From: Synanceia verrucosa
Lineage: Eukaryota > Chordata > Actinopteri > Perciformes > Synanceiidae
DNA length: 64,000 nt
Assembly: GCA_029721515.1 (NCBI GenBank)
Contig: CM056565.1
Span: 12,960,742-13,024,741, forward strand
Direction of reading: 5' to 3'
Shown: piece by piece, positions 13,001 through 27,546 of the stretch
How positions within the stretch are numbered: position 1 is the first letter of the stretch
Layout of the letters: every line of letters begins with the position of its first letter
Notes under the pieces: generated by a model
Told to the model about the DNA's origin: nothing
Database searches by the model: none
Seen by the model: only the letters and a program-made list of their open reading frames with translations
Made by a program: the position numbers and the translations under genes

Positions 13001-14764
13001 CGCTGGAACCAGTTTGTCTGCAGACTTCGATGAGCGTGTGACTGAATACAGAAGCACAGCCCATGGAGTCACTGTGACTGTCAGAGCAGCCAAAGTTATC
13101 ACTCCTGGACAAGAGATCCTGCACTGCTATGGTGAGAAAGAAGAAGTCCTATGAGTGCAGAAGGATTGTCAGGATGATAACATATAAGATGGCAGTACCC
13201 TCCAGGTCCTGGTGCAGAATTTACAGCACTCGTTACTGAAATTAGTGTGTCATTGCTTTCAGTCCATATGCTCCCCTCCTCAGGTCCTCATAGCAGCAGG
13301 ATGGCGACCCGAGAACGCCAGCGTCTCTTGCAAGAACAGTACTATTTCCTGTGTCAGTGTGAGGCCTGCAGTCTGCAGCTGGAGGAGGATGAGGAGGGTT
13401 CAGATGGCAGACAGCAGTGGTCACGTGTTGGAGGCAGTCCACAGTCTGGACTTCTGTGTAGCAAGTGCAAAGCATCTCTCAAAGTAGGCTTTCATTTGTG
13501 ATTTTGCGGCTATTTTTTTTTCTTATAATTATTAATTGTATCACTTATCTTTGTCTTACTACTTTTCCACCCTAATCAATTTTTCAGAGAAGCAACAAGG
13601 ACAGAGGAATAGGATTCATATGTTCGCAGGCATCCTGTGGTCATCATGTGTCTTCGTCTGAAGTGAGCCACAGACTGCAGGAGATCAGGGTCCACCTGGA
13701 GAAGGCTGTGGACCTGATGGAAAGAGAGAGGCCAGGTGGTTGAGAAAAACAGCATTCAAATATATGATACATACATGATACAGTAATGTACCATTTTTAT
13801 TTTGTTCAGAAGGTCTCTGTTGCATCCTTATATTATTCCTCTGCTCCTCCCTCCCTCAGATGAGGCTTTGAGGCTGTTGAGAAAGACACAAAGTCACTCT
13901 GGACTGATCCTTGCAGAGACTCACCCAGTACATGGGGAGCTGGCAGATGCCATGGCCAGAGCGTATGCTACAATGGGTGAGAATAATAATCCAGGATCTG
14001 TGCATGGGTTTAAAGATGTGCTTTTACTATTATATTAAAAAGGTCTGACTCGAAAAGCCCAGAGTAGACACGGCTCACTGAGCTGATAGACACACATCAC
14101 AACTCAAACTCAAGTGTACCGTGTTTTCAGTAACAGACACGTGATGTCACACACATACAAAGTGAAAACTTTGTGTGACTTTCAGCAGACCTAAGATATA
14201 ACAGTTTATATTGTTGGCCCTAACAGTGTGGCAGTGGAAGGCTTAATTTATGTCAGAAATAAATAACCACCTCAACACTTTTTCCAAAACTTGGTACTGT
14301 AGCAGACTTTTTTCAAATAAATCATCATGACCTTTAGCTCTAGTTACAATGGTCCAATGTTTTCTTTTCTTCTGTTCCTGTAGGTGACTGGAAAAATGCA
14401 GCGTCCCATCTGGAGAGAAGTGCTGTAGCTATTGGTTCCCAGTACGGAGAAGACAGTATTGAACTGGGTCGACAGCTCTTCAAATTAGCTCAGCTGCACT
14501 TCAATGGGTGAGTGATACACAGGGAAGACATTTTTATTGTCTCATATTAAATGTGTATTAACTGTCCTGCTATTTTATCGTTTAGACTGACATTATCAGT
14601 AGAAATAACACTTGTGTGTTTCCGTCCTCTGCTCTCCCAGAGGTGCCAGAGGCCCGGCCCTCTCTGTCATCCCCAAGGTCAGACAACTCCTCTGCCTTCA
14701 CGGCGGCCCCCTCTGTCACGAATTACAAGAGCTGCAAGCCATGGAGGCCTGTCTACGAGGATAG
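10029..14764 (+). CDS. smyd4: SET and MYND domain-containing protein 4, complete
   Basis: SMYD4 is a SMYD-family protein with TPR, MYND and split SET modules, regarded as a lysine methyltransferase; its substrates are poorly defined. Coding exons: 10029-10165, 10435-10579, 10832-10921, 11544-12540, 12886-13131, 13284-13483, 13588-13735, 13860-13976, 14384-14507, 14641-14764 (stop TAG 14762). All borders are GT/AG and in phase, giving about 775 aa against about 804 in human. The N-terminus MMDLPCVQWQDYVSQKW matches human. TPR-like helices (AAKCREKGNSSFKTRDY, YANRSAALYHL) are at about 72-140. The MYND finger is at about 259-298 (CHRC, CEEC, CSTSC, HHRWEC). SET signature NHSC is at 483-486 and GQEILHCYG at about 530-538, followed by a post-SET Cys pair (CQCEAC). 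The large exon 4 carries MYND. Two in-frame ATGs open the ORF. An ATTAAA at 14809 could serve for polyadenylation. Confidence 0.95.
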
Positions 14765-17700
14765 TCAAAGATCTTTACAACAATACAGTTTTCAGTTCTG
14801 TCAAAGTGATTAAACTCAATGAACATTTCTGATTGTGGACTTTGGGTGTTTTTGTACGTATTAAGAAATTACTATACTGCTGTTTATAAGCATGTGTGAG
14901 TGTAATTGTTTTAATGACAAGCAAGTCTGCACAGCTACCAAATACATTCAGTCTGTGGCTCTTTGACCTCTTGGTGTCAGAACATATCCATCAATAATTT
15001 TAATTTCATGCTTCAGTAGCAGTCAGTGTGAGGCAAATAGTCCAGGTACATCCTGGTTGCATGTCAAAATGTAGTGAAGTGAATGTGTGTTTGCATGATT
15101 GTGGACTTTTTGTTCTAAGCCATCTATGGTTTACACTGTAGCAAGTTAATTGATGTGTGCAATCTGCAAATAACTTCAGCTGCTGTACACATACAGTATA
15201 GGAAGCCATCTGACCTTTAGGTGGCAGCAGTTACCCACCGACACATTCAATTTCATGCCTCGATGGCCTTCGATGACTCTTGAACCTACAGTACCTACCC
15301 CAGGTGCTTCTTTATACCTTCAACTTAAAAGACTTAATGAGTCAGTCCTATTAAAGCATTACATTGAGGTTTGTTTTTCCTCTCTCAACTTGTAATCAAT
15401 TAGGAATCGTCTATGTGACTGCTGGATGAGGAATGAATGAATGAGGGGTCTGATCACTGGGAGCACTGCTGTTCGGAGATGAGTGAAAGCTTCTGTTGAG
15501 CAAAGACAATCAAATCTCGATCACAGCTGGAGCTTGTCAGGCATCTGACAGTATCTGGAGGGCAGGCAGCCAATCTGACAGATGTGGGTACGAACTTATA
15601 GAAAGTCAAGGTCGAGACAAAAAACTGGAGGGAGAGGCAGCTGGTGAAATCAGCTGAGGAGCCCACAGGGCGGGTTCCTAATAAATATTGTATAACAATG
15701 TTTTATTTTTGTATATTTTGCCATAAACTGTATTAGATAATATTCAGAATTGTATTTCAATAGTGTATAGGCTCTTGAAACTAAGACTTGTGCTTAGCTT
15801 AGAATGAGTCTTTCATATCTGCATAGTGATCATGCTGCTGTTCAAGATTTTACATCATGTTTCTACAGTCCTTTCAAGTTTTTAGATTACCTAAAGGCCA
15901 CAAAGTTCTCCGACACGTTCAGGATTAGGACAGGTTTGTTGTAATCTGCAAAAACATCACAGCTAGCTCCCACTAAATCCTACACACTGCTCAGTCATGC
16001 CATGTTTAGATTGTGGGGTTATTTTGCCATACAAACATATAAAAAAAACATATTTTTTAACTGTAATCTTTCTCTTGGTATAGATGAGAGAATTGACTGA
16101 CGTACAGTCTGAAGCCACTCTGCAAACTGTTCCATTTTAAATTTGAAGGAACCTGATATAGTAATTCCACCCCCGCTCAAATCCCTCTTAGAAAAACCTG
16201 AGCACGTATTTTTATACTTTGTCCTCTAATGAGCTTTTAACATAGTGTTAACACAATTTGTTGGACAATGTCTCCCTACAATGGAAGAGTCACTGATGCA
16301 GCTTAAAATCTGAAAATGTGGAGCCAGACATAACATTGTTTACAATGAGATATAGCACACAATAGAGCAGCATAACATCTCCTAATACAAAGCGAGTAAT
16401 AACATAGCTGTCACAGTGATCCTGAGATAAAGCTATTTGACTGTTAAAAAAGTCAGTAATATTCCGCTCTAAACAAATTCTGCTCTGCTCAGACAGCACA
16501 TTCATGTTTCCTGAGTTATTTCTGTTTGTCTGATCCTCTTTTTTTGGAAGCTTCTATATCAGTCAGGAGCTCCGGGAGACGATGTGAGCTAATGTTCAAA
16601 AGGGAAATCACTAGCAAACTAAATATTGTGAAGCAGGGAGGGAAAAGGAGCATGAAAAAGAGAAACAGCCTGCAGACATCTCCTCTCTGCTGCAGTATCG
16701 CATCACAGGTTCCTTATTTGACTGCCCAGTGCCAATCTCGAGCTTATCAGATGTCTTGCTATACATAATGCAATTAAAATTGGCCAGACTGCAAACAAAA
16801 AGCTGTCGCGTGTGTATTCTGTAACAAGGCCTGCGTCAATATGTGTAACACAGACCGACAGAGTTACTAACAGCTGAGTTGACCTGACTCATCTCGTCTC
16901 CTGTAAGCCGCTGGTCGTCAACATTACAAGCACTCCATCATGAATTATATACACAGCTGGTAACCATAGCAATGACCTCTGACCTTCACTCCGAAGGTGT
17001 GGTTGGAATCGTGAAGTGAAAGAAAAAACCAACAGCCTGAGTGTGAAGGGACATGACACACATTTTAAGCACCAGGGATTCATACGGTAAAATTATCAGT
17101 ATGATCACCAGCTGTTTCTTTACAACATTTACAGTGAAGAGCCTGAATGTTTTTTACTCTTCAGCTGCAAAAACATTTAAAAGAGCTAAATATCTGAGAG
17201 ACAAAAAAAAGATATTTCACTGCCATTATTGTGCACTACTCATGCAGACCTGAATAGACTGAAGGTGCTTTAAATCATATTATTTTGATGAAAATGCATA
17301 TGTTTGGGAAGTATTGGTCAGCTGGATAAAGAGACATGCATTAAACTGTACAAGTTGTTTTTGTGAGTTTGTCAACTGTTTTGTGATAGAGATTTGCTAT
17401 GATGATGATATGATAATGGCACTAGATGAAAAGTCAGAGATCATCAAAGCTAACAAAGGCTAAATTGGATGATAATCCACCCAACAGTTGTCAAGACTTT
17501 TCACTGTGCATCACAAATATCAACCTGCAGTAGGATTCAGTCTCTGAGTTCCATGGGAGTTTACACAGTACAAAAACTGAAGTCAGTCCATCAGCTTGGA
17601 TCTTGCCTGTTGAACACCCACATCTTTCAAATACATAAAACATAGCTTCAAAAATTGTTGCCATGAAAACCCTGATGACATCACTCGGGTTATTTTTACA

Positions 17701-20700
17701 GACTTGACTAATCTCCTTCAGACCCTCAGAAAACTGTTTTTCCAGGTACTTTCTGGTGTTCCTCATGACTAGTAAAATGTATTGTTTACTTTGGCGCTCA
17801 GTCTGCAGGCATTACTGTCACTTTATCTGACTACCAGAGGAGCAGATGGCTTCAGTTCTGAAAATCATTGCTGAAACTGTTCACCTCTAAAGCTCTTTGA
17901 CACATTTTTACAGCTTTAATAGTTTCAGGGTGAAGACCCCTCTCTCAGCACTTATCCATCAACCTGCACTTTAATTTCTCACATACAGACCCCTTTGGAG
18001 GGTCTTGTGTTCACCTTTATCCATTAAACCTTTATCCATATTGCCTCTTCCCATCCAGATAGCTACATTACACTTCCTCTCTGAGAGCTCTGACCCCCTC
18101 AAGCTCTCCAGTGTCTGCAGCTGTCTTTAAGTGGATTCATTGCTTCAGTCAGTCTCCTCAGTGCTCGATCTTTCAGCCCGTCTTTCCATGGTGGAGGACA
18201 TCTGATACATGATGCAGGCGATGGTAATGTGGCTGGTGTTCATGTAAAAATAAAATCCCCATCAATCACTCACACAAGGTTATTACCGACTACTATGGAA
18301 ATGGCTGACAGTAAATAATAGTCCCTCAAGACTGAATGTTAAAGTACAATGACGCATTTAAAACAGTCGATTGTTCTTGATTTGTGTTGGAGCAAAAATA
18401 GAAGCATCCATTAGTTTTAACTTGCACTGGCAGGCTACAATGTCAGCATCCAATTAATTATTAGACAGAAAGAGATGGGGCGGGGAGCTGGTGGTTTGAA
18501 TAAGACTCACAATCTGTGTGTTCGAGGGCTGGGGAAAGTTCAGCTTCAGAAAGGTGGGCTTGCTAAATTTGGCATGAGATGGGTGTACACAACCAGACAA
18601 GGTGAGGGTCAGCTGAGCAGGTAGACCCACTGGCAACCACTCTCCTACAACAGTCTGTTCACTTTGCGGGAGTCACACTCACCTAAGACTAATGAGTCTA
18701 CACCAGGTAATTCAAAGTTGGCCATTCTTCCCCGACTCAACGACACCAGAGGCACAGATCCCGTGCAGAGTTACGGTGTTCGCTCGTGGGTGAAAGCAAA
18801 CCCTAGATTCACTCTCGTTTTGGAGCTTTCCGTTTCATCTTGCCACATTTGCATTTTTATGTCTGTCATTTTTGGAGCTTACAATCTGGCACCCGGTACT
18901 TATGCTTTTAGTTTGACACCAAGAGATGCCCAGAACATAGCAGAATATGAAAATACAGTCTCTGCAGATATAAACACAGCTACAGTTTGAAACAACAGTT
19001 TGACATTTGGTGAAATGTCTCAACAACTATTAAATAGATAAGCATTATATTTGCTACACATATTCACATATATGTGAAGAATGATCTGTAATTACTTTGA
19101 TTCCTTACCTTTTAATTAAAAAAAATAATTTCCCAAACTACCAAAACTAATGACGTTCCCATCAAACTCAGCTGTTCTTTGTGTTTATAGCAAACGTGTG
19201 TATGCTAAGCATATTAGTATGCATATAGCATGCATATATGGGTTAGCATGCTGCAGTTAGCATTTAGCTGTAGACTCTCCTTGTTTGTAAAACCTCATCA
19301 TTATATCAGCTGTTTCTTGTCATTTTGATTCTCAGCAGTGAAATAAGCTCATATTTACACAGTGCTGTTTTTGTTAAGCTGCATTTTAGTTTCATTGTCA
19401 TCACATTATTTTTCACAGTGATAGGCCATGTTGTTGACAAACTCTGTGGAGGACTGCTTTCACTGACTGGTGTCTGCTCTCTTGTTATGATGTTCCCTGG
19501 TACTAAAGCTGAATATTGCTGACATTATTCATCCCACTCCAGGGAACAATAACCCAGGTGACATACTTCCAACCTCAAAAAGCAAATAAACAATATTGAG
19601 GAATATTGAGTTGCCCTTGGGGAAATTTATTTATTTACTTCATTTATATTCGGTGGCGTCAGCATTCCCTGCCAGCTCCTGGGGCACTAAATATATTAAC
19701 TGAAGAAGTGCAACTCTATCTTTTTTCATAACTGCTATAAAAGTATATTCATCTGACAAACCGACGATAAGTGGGAGACACTGTGTGTTTGATAAAGCAG
19801 TAGTATGGCAGAGTCGGGCTAAAACAGGCTTACATAAAACAGTAGATCTATCTTGTCGACCAGCCACGGGGGTAAAAGCTAAGAATAGTTCCCCCTCTCT
19901 CTCTCCTCACCAGATAAAAATAATGACCTCCCCTTTTTAATAAGCTCCACCATAATAAATGTAAGATAATCTCTTCTTCCCCCTTCTACATCCATCCACG
20001 CCTCCTTTTCTCTGCAAATGTCCCGCTCGGTTCTGCGGCGTAATGGCATGAGTATTTTCAGCCATGTGGAGAAACGTGGATGGATGATGAAGACAATGAC
20101 TGCTCATGCTTCTTCTTCATCAGTTATCCCTCCCTGTAATGTAATGTGATTCTTTATTGTTCTCATAGGGAAAATTCGTTCTCACTTTCTCCCGCCACAA
20201 AAAGAGTGCAGGATCTGCTGTAGAGCTGTTAGGCACTGGGTGTCGTGTTCAAGGACACTTCAGCAGGAATAATAGCCGGTCCTCCTCTTGATAAGTGTTC
20301 CAGTCTAGTTGGAGTTAGTTTTAACTACTTTAAATACAGTGAGGGTGTTTAGTTCATTGGTTCTCAACCTAGGGCTAAGTCAGTCAAGGATTACATCATA
20401 AATCTGGGCACTAATGACATTAACAGTACAGAAAAAAAAAGAAAAAAAAAAAACCTGAACGACATAATGTTTAATCTTTCTTGTGTCAAATGTTGGATAA
20501 TTTAACCTCTTTGGACTTCCTACTAAAAATCTCTTTTCTCTTTGGTGAAACTGCTAACAAGAAATGTGACAAAGATCCTAACCAGACACTACTTGTTTAA
20601 TAATGGGTCACAAGCCAGAAAGGTTGGGAATCTGTTACTTAAAATAAAAAGTAACCAGAAAGTACAGCGGTAAAATAATTGTTATAGAATAAAAAGTATC

Positions 20701-21348
20701 ATACAGCCACTGAATTGAGTAGAAGCATAATGGAGTGAATGGAAATAATAATACTGATAGTAAGTAAAGCCCTAAATACCCCAAATTGTACTTAAGTACA
20801 GTACTTGAGTAAATAATGCATTAATAAAAAAAATGTTAATTTCCACCACTGTCTTGTGGCTACTAGCTTTTCCTGCCTTCTCTAACCACATAGTCCTGGA
20901 TGTCTCACATCGCACATCTCTCAGCAGCTACAAAATACATGAATTATTAAGTAATGCGAGAGGAGAGCTTTAGAGTCTGGGCGCCGGTCGTGCATCTCCT
21001 CAGTGTTGTGCTGCCCTGGATGCAGAGCAGTGGCAGTTTGCCCCGGTAAGTTCACCCTGTCTGTGGGAAGTGATGAGCAGTCAAGCTGCTGATGGATGGA
21101 GGGCACGACTGCCTGGCCCTGCTAAACATAAATACAGACCAAGGTTTATTGAAAGATGTTGGGGGAGTAAGGTTAGATTGGCTAGGCCACAGTCACATGG
21201 TACATGTATGACTCTGCTCAGAAAAAAATGGAGTTCTATATTTGTCCTTTTTATTTAGTGTGTTTGGCAGAGGTGGACTCACTCTGCTGGTGGGGACTCA
21301 GCATGGAAAAGTGGTAACAAGTGGTATTTCTTAATTTTAATACCATCA

Positions 21349-21530
21349 TAGATGGCACTACATCATGTTTTCTCCACTGGAAGGGCACCAGAAGCCACAT
21401 CATGTTGTGTCAGCCATAGAGGTATCCACGAAGGCACTTCATCATGTTTCCACCATGTGAGGGGCACCCCAGAAAGAAATTTATCATGTTATATCTACAA
21501 TAGGAGAATCCAAAGGCCCTTTTTTATTGT
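21349..21530. repeat. degenerate minisatellite, unit about 42 bp, about 4 copies
   Basis: Successive blocks share the pattern GGCACTxCATCATGTTTT..CCAC..GAGGGGCACC. The units are diverged, and the last copy is hardest to recognise. A 75-codon ORF across it is a by-product of the periodicity. Confidence 0.65.
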
Positions 21531-22420
21531 AGTCCACCAGGGATATTTGGATAGCCTGGCGCTGGTATTTAACAATTAGGTAACCAACGTTTCAACATTT
21601 GTTGTCACTTGATAATCTGATGACCTCGATGGACTCTGGAAACTCTAACTCCTGAATTTAACCAAACCCAAATCCTCATCCTGCCCAGTCCAGGAGTATA
21701 CCTTAACAAACAGACACCATGTGATCACAAATTTAGTGTCAGTGCTGTATTATTTTAATAAAATGTGGCCAAAAATACAAAGCTATTTTTTGTTAATATT
21801 TACCACCATGTTATTAAGCTGAAATGAGTGGCTGACCACATTTTGTACCAAAGAGAAAACCTGCATTGCAGTAATTATAGTGTACAAGTATACAAATGGA
21901 ATGAATTCATTATATCCGTACAGTGGCACTGAAACAGGATCGCCTAGCACTGGAACTGATTAACCCCTTCTAACAGGACTGGCGGCAGGCCCGTGTCTTG
22001 CCCTGACTCAGGTAGTTGGTTCACTTTCCAAGGTGTCACTGATACACTTCATCCCTCAGCAGGAGTGTCTTAACTGCCATGGGGACCTCTGTGCAGTCGT
22101 TCAACGACAGCCAGAAGGACAAACAGCGGTCACCTGTACATGAGATATTAACCGTTTTGTAATTCAATCTAAATAGAGACATTGCAACCCAAGTATCCTT
22201 TTCATTTGTTTGTTATGTGATCGTTAGGAATTTAATGTTATTATAGACAGGGAGGAGACGTAAACCAATCCATCCAGCAACTAGAGGAGTCATTATTGTG
22301 TAATACGAACTGGGTAAAGCAACATGGACAGAGGGTTAAAAATAAACATAAAGTCACAACTATGTGTTTACCTCATATTGGTCCTGATTCACTGATCGTA
22401 CTGTATGTTTTCATATTCAA

Positions 22421-22464
22421 GTCCTCATGTCCTAAAATACAATGAACCTTTAGGACATGAGGAC
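22421..22464. repeat. perfect 16-bp inverted repeat, 12-nt loop
   Basis: GTCCTCATGTCCTAAA at 22421-22436 pairs with its exact complement at 22449-22464. Direct copies of GTACTGTATGT lie on both sides (about 22398 and 22479). Confidence 0.85.
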
Positions 22465-25400
22465 AATGTCTGTTGATGTACTGTATGTCAAGACAAAATC
22501 TATGTTCTTTGACATGAATTTGAATCAATAAATGTATAAGTTGTGGAGGGGAAACTTACCTGCATATTTAATGAATTCAAAGGCTGTAATATTTAGAACT
22601 ACTGATTTCCAGATCATACGACATTGAGACTCCAAATGTTTAAAGTTCAAGGACTGTGGACTGATCACTACTGAGTGACAACAATGTAATGTGTAAAATT
22701 ATGAATTTATGTACCAACGTGTCTCTCAGGTTCAAAAACATTCTTCATCTGTAAATTTGGAATGGGATATTAACTTTTTATTAGGCAGGCAAGTGAGGTG
22801 GTAAATGGAATATTTTATTACACCTAATATAATCTACCTGAATTTCCCTCTGGATTAATAACATATCTATCCATCACTTAAATACATACTGTTTATACCA
22901 CATAATATAAAATTTATAATAGTTTTTTTTGTATTATTAGTACTTTTGTGTGACTACTAATGTGTTTACATTTTTTGATCCCATATGTTCATTTTCATTT
23001 ACAGCTATATCTTATTTTTGCATTCTATTTTCCACACACTGGAAAAGTTTTATGATAAAGTCATTGTCATCATCGTTATTGTTACCATACAACTGATCCT
23101 GTGATCCTACATGATTCTCTGAAAAGAGAGAATATATCCCACATTAATGATGTGTAATGTTATGACACAGACTCAGTGACTCCTCTGATCATCTATAGTT
23201 TTCCACCACACAGAGTGATCAACAGCCACAGCTAACTCCTCTGATTGAGTGACTTGGCTTTGTTTGGCCCGCTGCGTCCGTCTGGCTACGGCTCACTCCA
23301 TTACAAGTCTAAATGACTAATTAATGGTCCCGGGACAGGTGACACCGACTCCTCAAGATCCATTTCACCCTCATCCCCACAGTGCTCTGCCTGGACTCCA
23401 CTGCACTTCTTCACTTCTCCCTAACCTCCATCCTCTCCTCCCTTATCCCCTCATCTCTTATTCATCCGATGGTGGAGTACTGTTTAAGGAGCAGGTCTGC
23501 GAATAGACAGATTGAGAGACAGCTTGACCAGATAAATAGAGCTGCATTCTGCATTTGGGATAGGAGGGACAGAGAAGAAGAAGAGTGAGGGTTTTTGTCT
23601 GGAGGAGCGATAGATAAACCCTGATCTCCACCTATATAAGCACAGCACAGCCACAGTCCTCTCTGTTCAATGTAGGGTTGGATAGAATAATATTTAAACT
23701 GCATTATTCACAGCTGCTACAATCCTTCAAACCCAACATCACACTATCAAACGTACACACACAGTGCAAGGAGGAGGATTAAGAAAGGGGTTTAGATGAG
23801 ACTACTGTTACCACCAGCACTCTGGTGTACCACACTACGTCCCCTGGTTCCCATCTACCAGACAGCAGCGGTATAAGTGTGTGTGCCTCTAGCCAGTAAT
23901 GAGAGTTGGTGAGTCGCCACAGAAAGGGAAAGAAATGTTCTCTCTTGTTTAAACGTGGTTCTCAGCTTTAAGTCCTTTTCATGCAAAACTTAAATGAACA
24001 TTGCTCATCTGTCAAAGGCAAGAAGATGAGTGGAATACACTGAAGCTGCAGCACTGCGGGAAGGCGACAACAGTTTGATAAAATGATAGTTAAAGAGGCA
24101 GAAGATGGGAGAAGAACAACACTGTGTTACAGTCTGTTCTAACTCCCAACTAATAAATAAATGAAGAAGGAAATAATTGTACATAATATAAAGACTCATG
24201 ATGTCCATGTAGGGATGTGGTCGGGTTTAAGTTAACTATGTAACAAACATTTATTTTAACCCAATCCACAATCAGTCACAAAACCTAACCTAGTAGTTTT
24301 GTTACCTGAACCCATGGATGTATTATAAAAACTGGATACCAGATCCCAAGATGGTGCCTATTCAGTCCAATAAGAATTGCTCGCCTGCCTCAGCAACAAA
24401 GTTTCTTAAAGTCCAGGTTCAGCTGCTCATCATGTGGTGTCCATCCCTCTCCACTGTGTTCTGTGTCAGCTCCAGCTTAGAGGATCGGCTGAAAATGTAA
24501 ATGTGAGTTCTGTTAATAAAGGCACTGCATCATTTTAGGCTACAGTACTGTCTAATGTTGCGTCTGCACACAGTATTCTCTCTTTTTGATGGTGTTCATG
24601 AGAGATGATCACAGAGATCTAAGCTTACACCTAGTACCAACAATTTTGTCAGTATCATTCTGATACTGTCAAGCCTTGGCAGCTGCAGAGCCTTTACACT
24701 ACATGCTCTATGTATGCTCCCGTCCTATACTTGGATCGTATTGGATCTAATGTAATTATAAGGAAGTCATATAGCAGCTGGAGGGAGGAGGAAGGACAGA
24801 TCAGATGGGCTGTTAAAACAAGGTTAATGAATGACGAGTGACTCAGGATGGATGAAGGAGGAAATCAAAATGTGAGAGTAAAAACTGCAGCGGACATATA
24901 ATCCTACATAAAATGAAATCACGCACACAGGGTATTGGCAGCTGGTCACAAGCTCACATACACTGCAGTCAGGAGATAGGGATGGTCAGTCTTGAGTAAA
25001 TCAATTACAAGGTTCAATCTCAAGTTGAAGGTCACAAAGAGGGCACCATAACAATATCCCAGCAACGGTCCGTGAATAGCAGCCAGCACTAAATCAGCTG
25101 CTCTCTGCACTGGCAGACAGAGCGGACACTTGTAGAGGAGACGAAGGAGAGGAGTCCTGAGAGGAGGAGAGGAGGACTGAGCAGATGTCCCTGTTTGTTT
25201 GGAGGAAGAATTACTGTCCCATATGCTGTACTAGGCAAAACAAGCTGACATTAATATGGCCCTCTGTGCTTATCAGGAGCACCAGCAGGAAGGCCATCCT
25301 CAATCATTCTCTATCTCGTTCTGACTCGTTGCCTCTCTGCCTCTGCTTCTTGTTCCTTCCCTCTCACAGTGTCTATATTTACAGCCCCACCAAAGTCATT

Positions 25401-25971
25401 TTTGTCCACCCGTTCTGGATTTAGTGCTCTTGAGCATGACGGCGAACTGCAAACAGCTTAAGAGTCCCCAGTGTCATGGCCCCTGTTAAATACAAACAAA
25501 CACAACATCTAAATGTCCTCTGTGGTTCCTGTTGTGCTATTGTCATTTTGAGGAATATTTGCTTTCTTGCTGACAGTTAGATGAGAAGATCAATATTACT
25601 CTCATATCTGCTGCTATTCCTTTGTGATATAAGTAGCATCACTGAGTCCTGAGTGATCCTGTAACTGTCTATGCTGTATGCTGCTGTATATAACTAGAGA
25701 GCCAAAAGTATGTGCATATTTTAATATTAGAGCACATTGAAATGTGCTTTCAATTGTGTGACAGTAGTCTGGGGAAGGTCTAACCCTAACCTTAATATGA
25801 AAATGCATAAAATGGACAAAGGTTAATTACAAATGTTTTCCCAGATTGTTGTGTGACTGCACTGAGGTCTGACCTTAACCTCACCCAACACCTCTGGGAT
25901 GACATAAGACCTAGAGAGGTTGTTACCCCACATCAGTTTCCCCTTACCTCACCACTGTTTCTGTGACTTAA

Positions 25972-26240
25972 AGGAACAGTGAGTCAGTATTTAGGGGATC
26001 TATTAGCAGAAATATAATCTAATGTTAAAAAAAATGTTTTCTTTGGTGTATAATAATCTGAAAATGAGAATCATTGTGTTTTTGTTAGCTTAGAATGAGC
26101 TCGGACCAGAGTTGAAAATGTAACTCGCTGTAGTCCTACAGAAGTCGATTGCAATCGCTCACTGCTGTTGCCATTTTCTCCATACTGCACTTACAAATCC
26201 CTGTTGTTTCCAAAATCTTAAGGAAAGCCTGAAGCTAAAA
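25972..26240. mobile_element. TTAA-target DNA transposon fragment (non-autonomous)
   Basis: It begins directly after TTAA with AGGAACAGTGAGTCAGTATT, similar to the terminus of the intact TTAA element at 57543. The body resembles a dispersed teleost repeat I know by pattern. I could not define a matching right terminus, so the end is approximate. Confidence 0.45.
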
Positions 26241-27546
26241 GAGAAGAGACTGTTATACCAGCAGATGAATGCCTATGGCGGGAGGGAGGTCCTCTAATTG
26301 CGCTCACAATGACCATGGCTAGGTGTCTGTCAGGATGTTCAATGAAAGCTCACTGTTGCATCAGTTCCCATTAAATAAACCCCAAATGATTTGATCTGAA
26401 CTTGGTTTGTTCATATTTCACTGTGGTAAGGTCATGCTGGTTTGATCTCTTGAACGACTTTCTTTCTCCACTTCTGTGCTTCTGCAACTTTCCTGCTTCA
26501 GTGTGGCTCTATCCAGGGTGCTGATCTCTTCTTATTTCCTGTCTCGTTCTGCATTTTTTTTCTCCCTCAGCTCATGTTGTATTTGTTGTCAGTTAGAAAA
26601 AAGGGAAAAAACTAAAGTGCCTTCTTTGTCTCTTCATTCCTTCCTTTCATCATTCCATTTGTAGGTTATTTCTTTCATTGCGTCCCTTTGAACACAGAAC
26701 AATGCTAGTTTCTGTAAAGTGCTGTAGAGCTCTGCGGAGCTGTCCATGGTGCTGAACCTCTAACTCTTTCTGGGAGAACACTTTCCTTATCTCTCTTTGC
26801 TAAACACCAAAATACTTTATTAAACAAATGCTTTATCTGGATTATTGATGTGTCCTTAACTATATTGATGGGTGGAAGAATAGTTAAAATAGTGTCACAT
26901 TGCCCATACTAAGCCATCTTTTTGCTTAATTAGAGAATAATTCACTTCATTCCCACTGCTTGTGCATGTAACACTCCTTGTTTTTGGTTCAGTCAAGAGC
27001 AGAGACATCATGACAGACCCGGCCTCACGTCGCTCCAGCACCACATATCTCTGAGTTGGAAGCGGCTTATGTATTCAGCAGTATTGATTTGTTTGCCAAC
27101 TCTATGCTGTAGACGTGAAGAGCGTGACCAACGCTCAAAAAGACAGTTTTCTTTCTTTGGAAAAAGGGATCAATTAGAAAAAGAGTGGCACCAAGAATCC
27201 CACTAAACAGACTCCATATAATTACAGCAGCTGAAGATGCCATAAATTAAGACTGTAATGATGCAAATGTGATGTAGAGAGGAAACAACAAACTCTCTTC
27301 GAGTTCAATTATCCTGTAACCATCAAGTTGTGATAAATGAGCTCATTTGTCGTTGAAACTGGGAGGATTGGGTTTGGTGGTTTTTCCAAAGGGGAAAATG
27401 ACACAACAATAACTCACAAGAGTCCATATGCAACATCAAGTGAAAATCATTTACCTCCCAATAACTTTATGCTGTAGGCTATATTAAGATTTTTTTTTTT
27501 AAATCCTATTACAGAAATAACTCTTGGGAGTGTTTTTATTACCATC

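Noticed and set aside
22421..22464. microRNA precursor
   Set aside because: The stem is only 16 bp with no extended pairing in the flanks, too short for a typical precursor.
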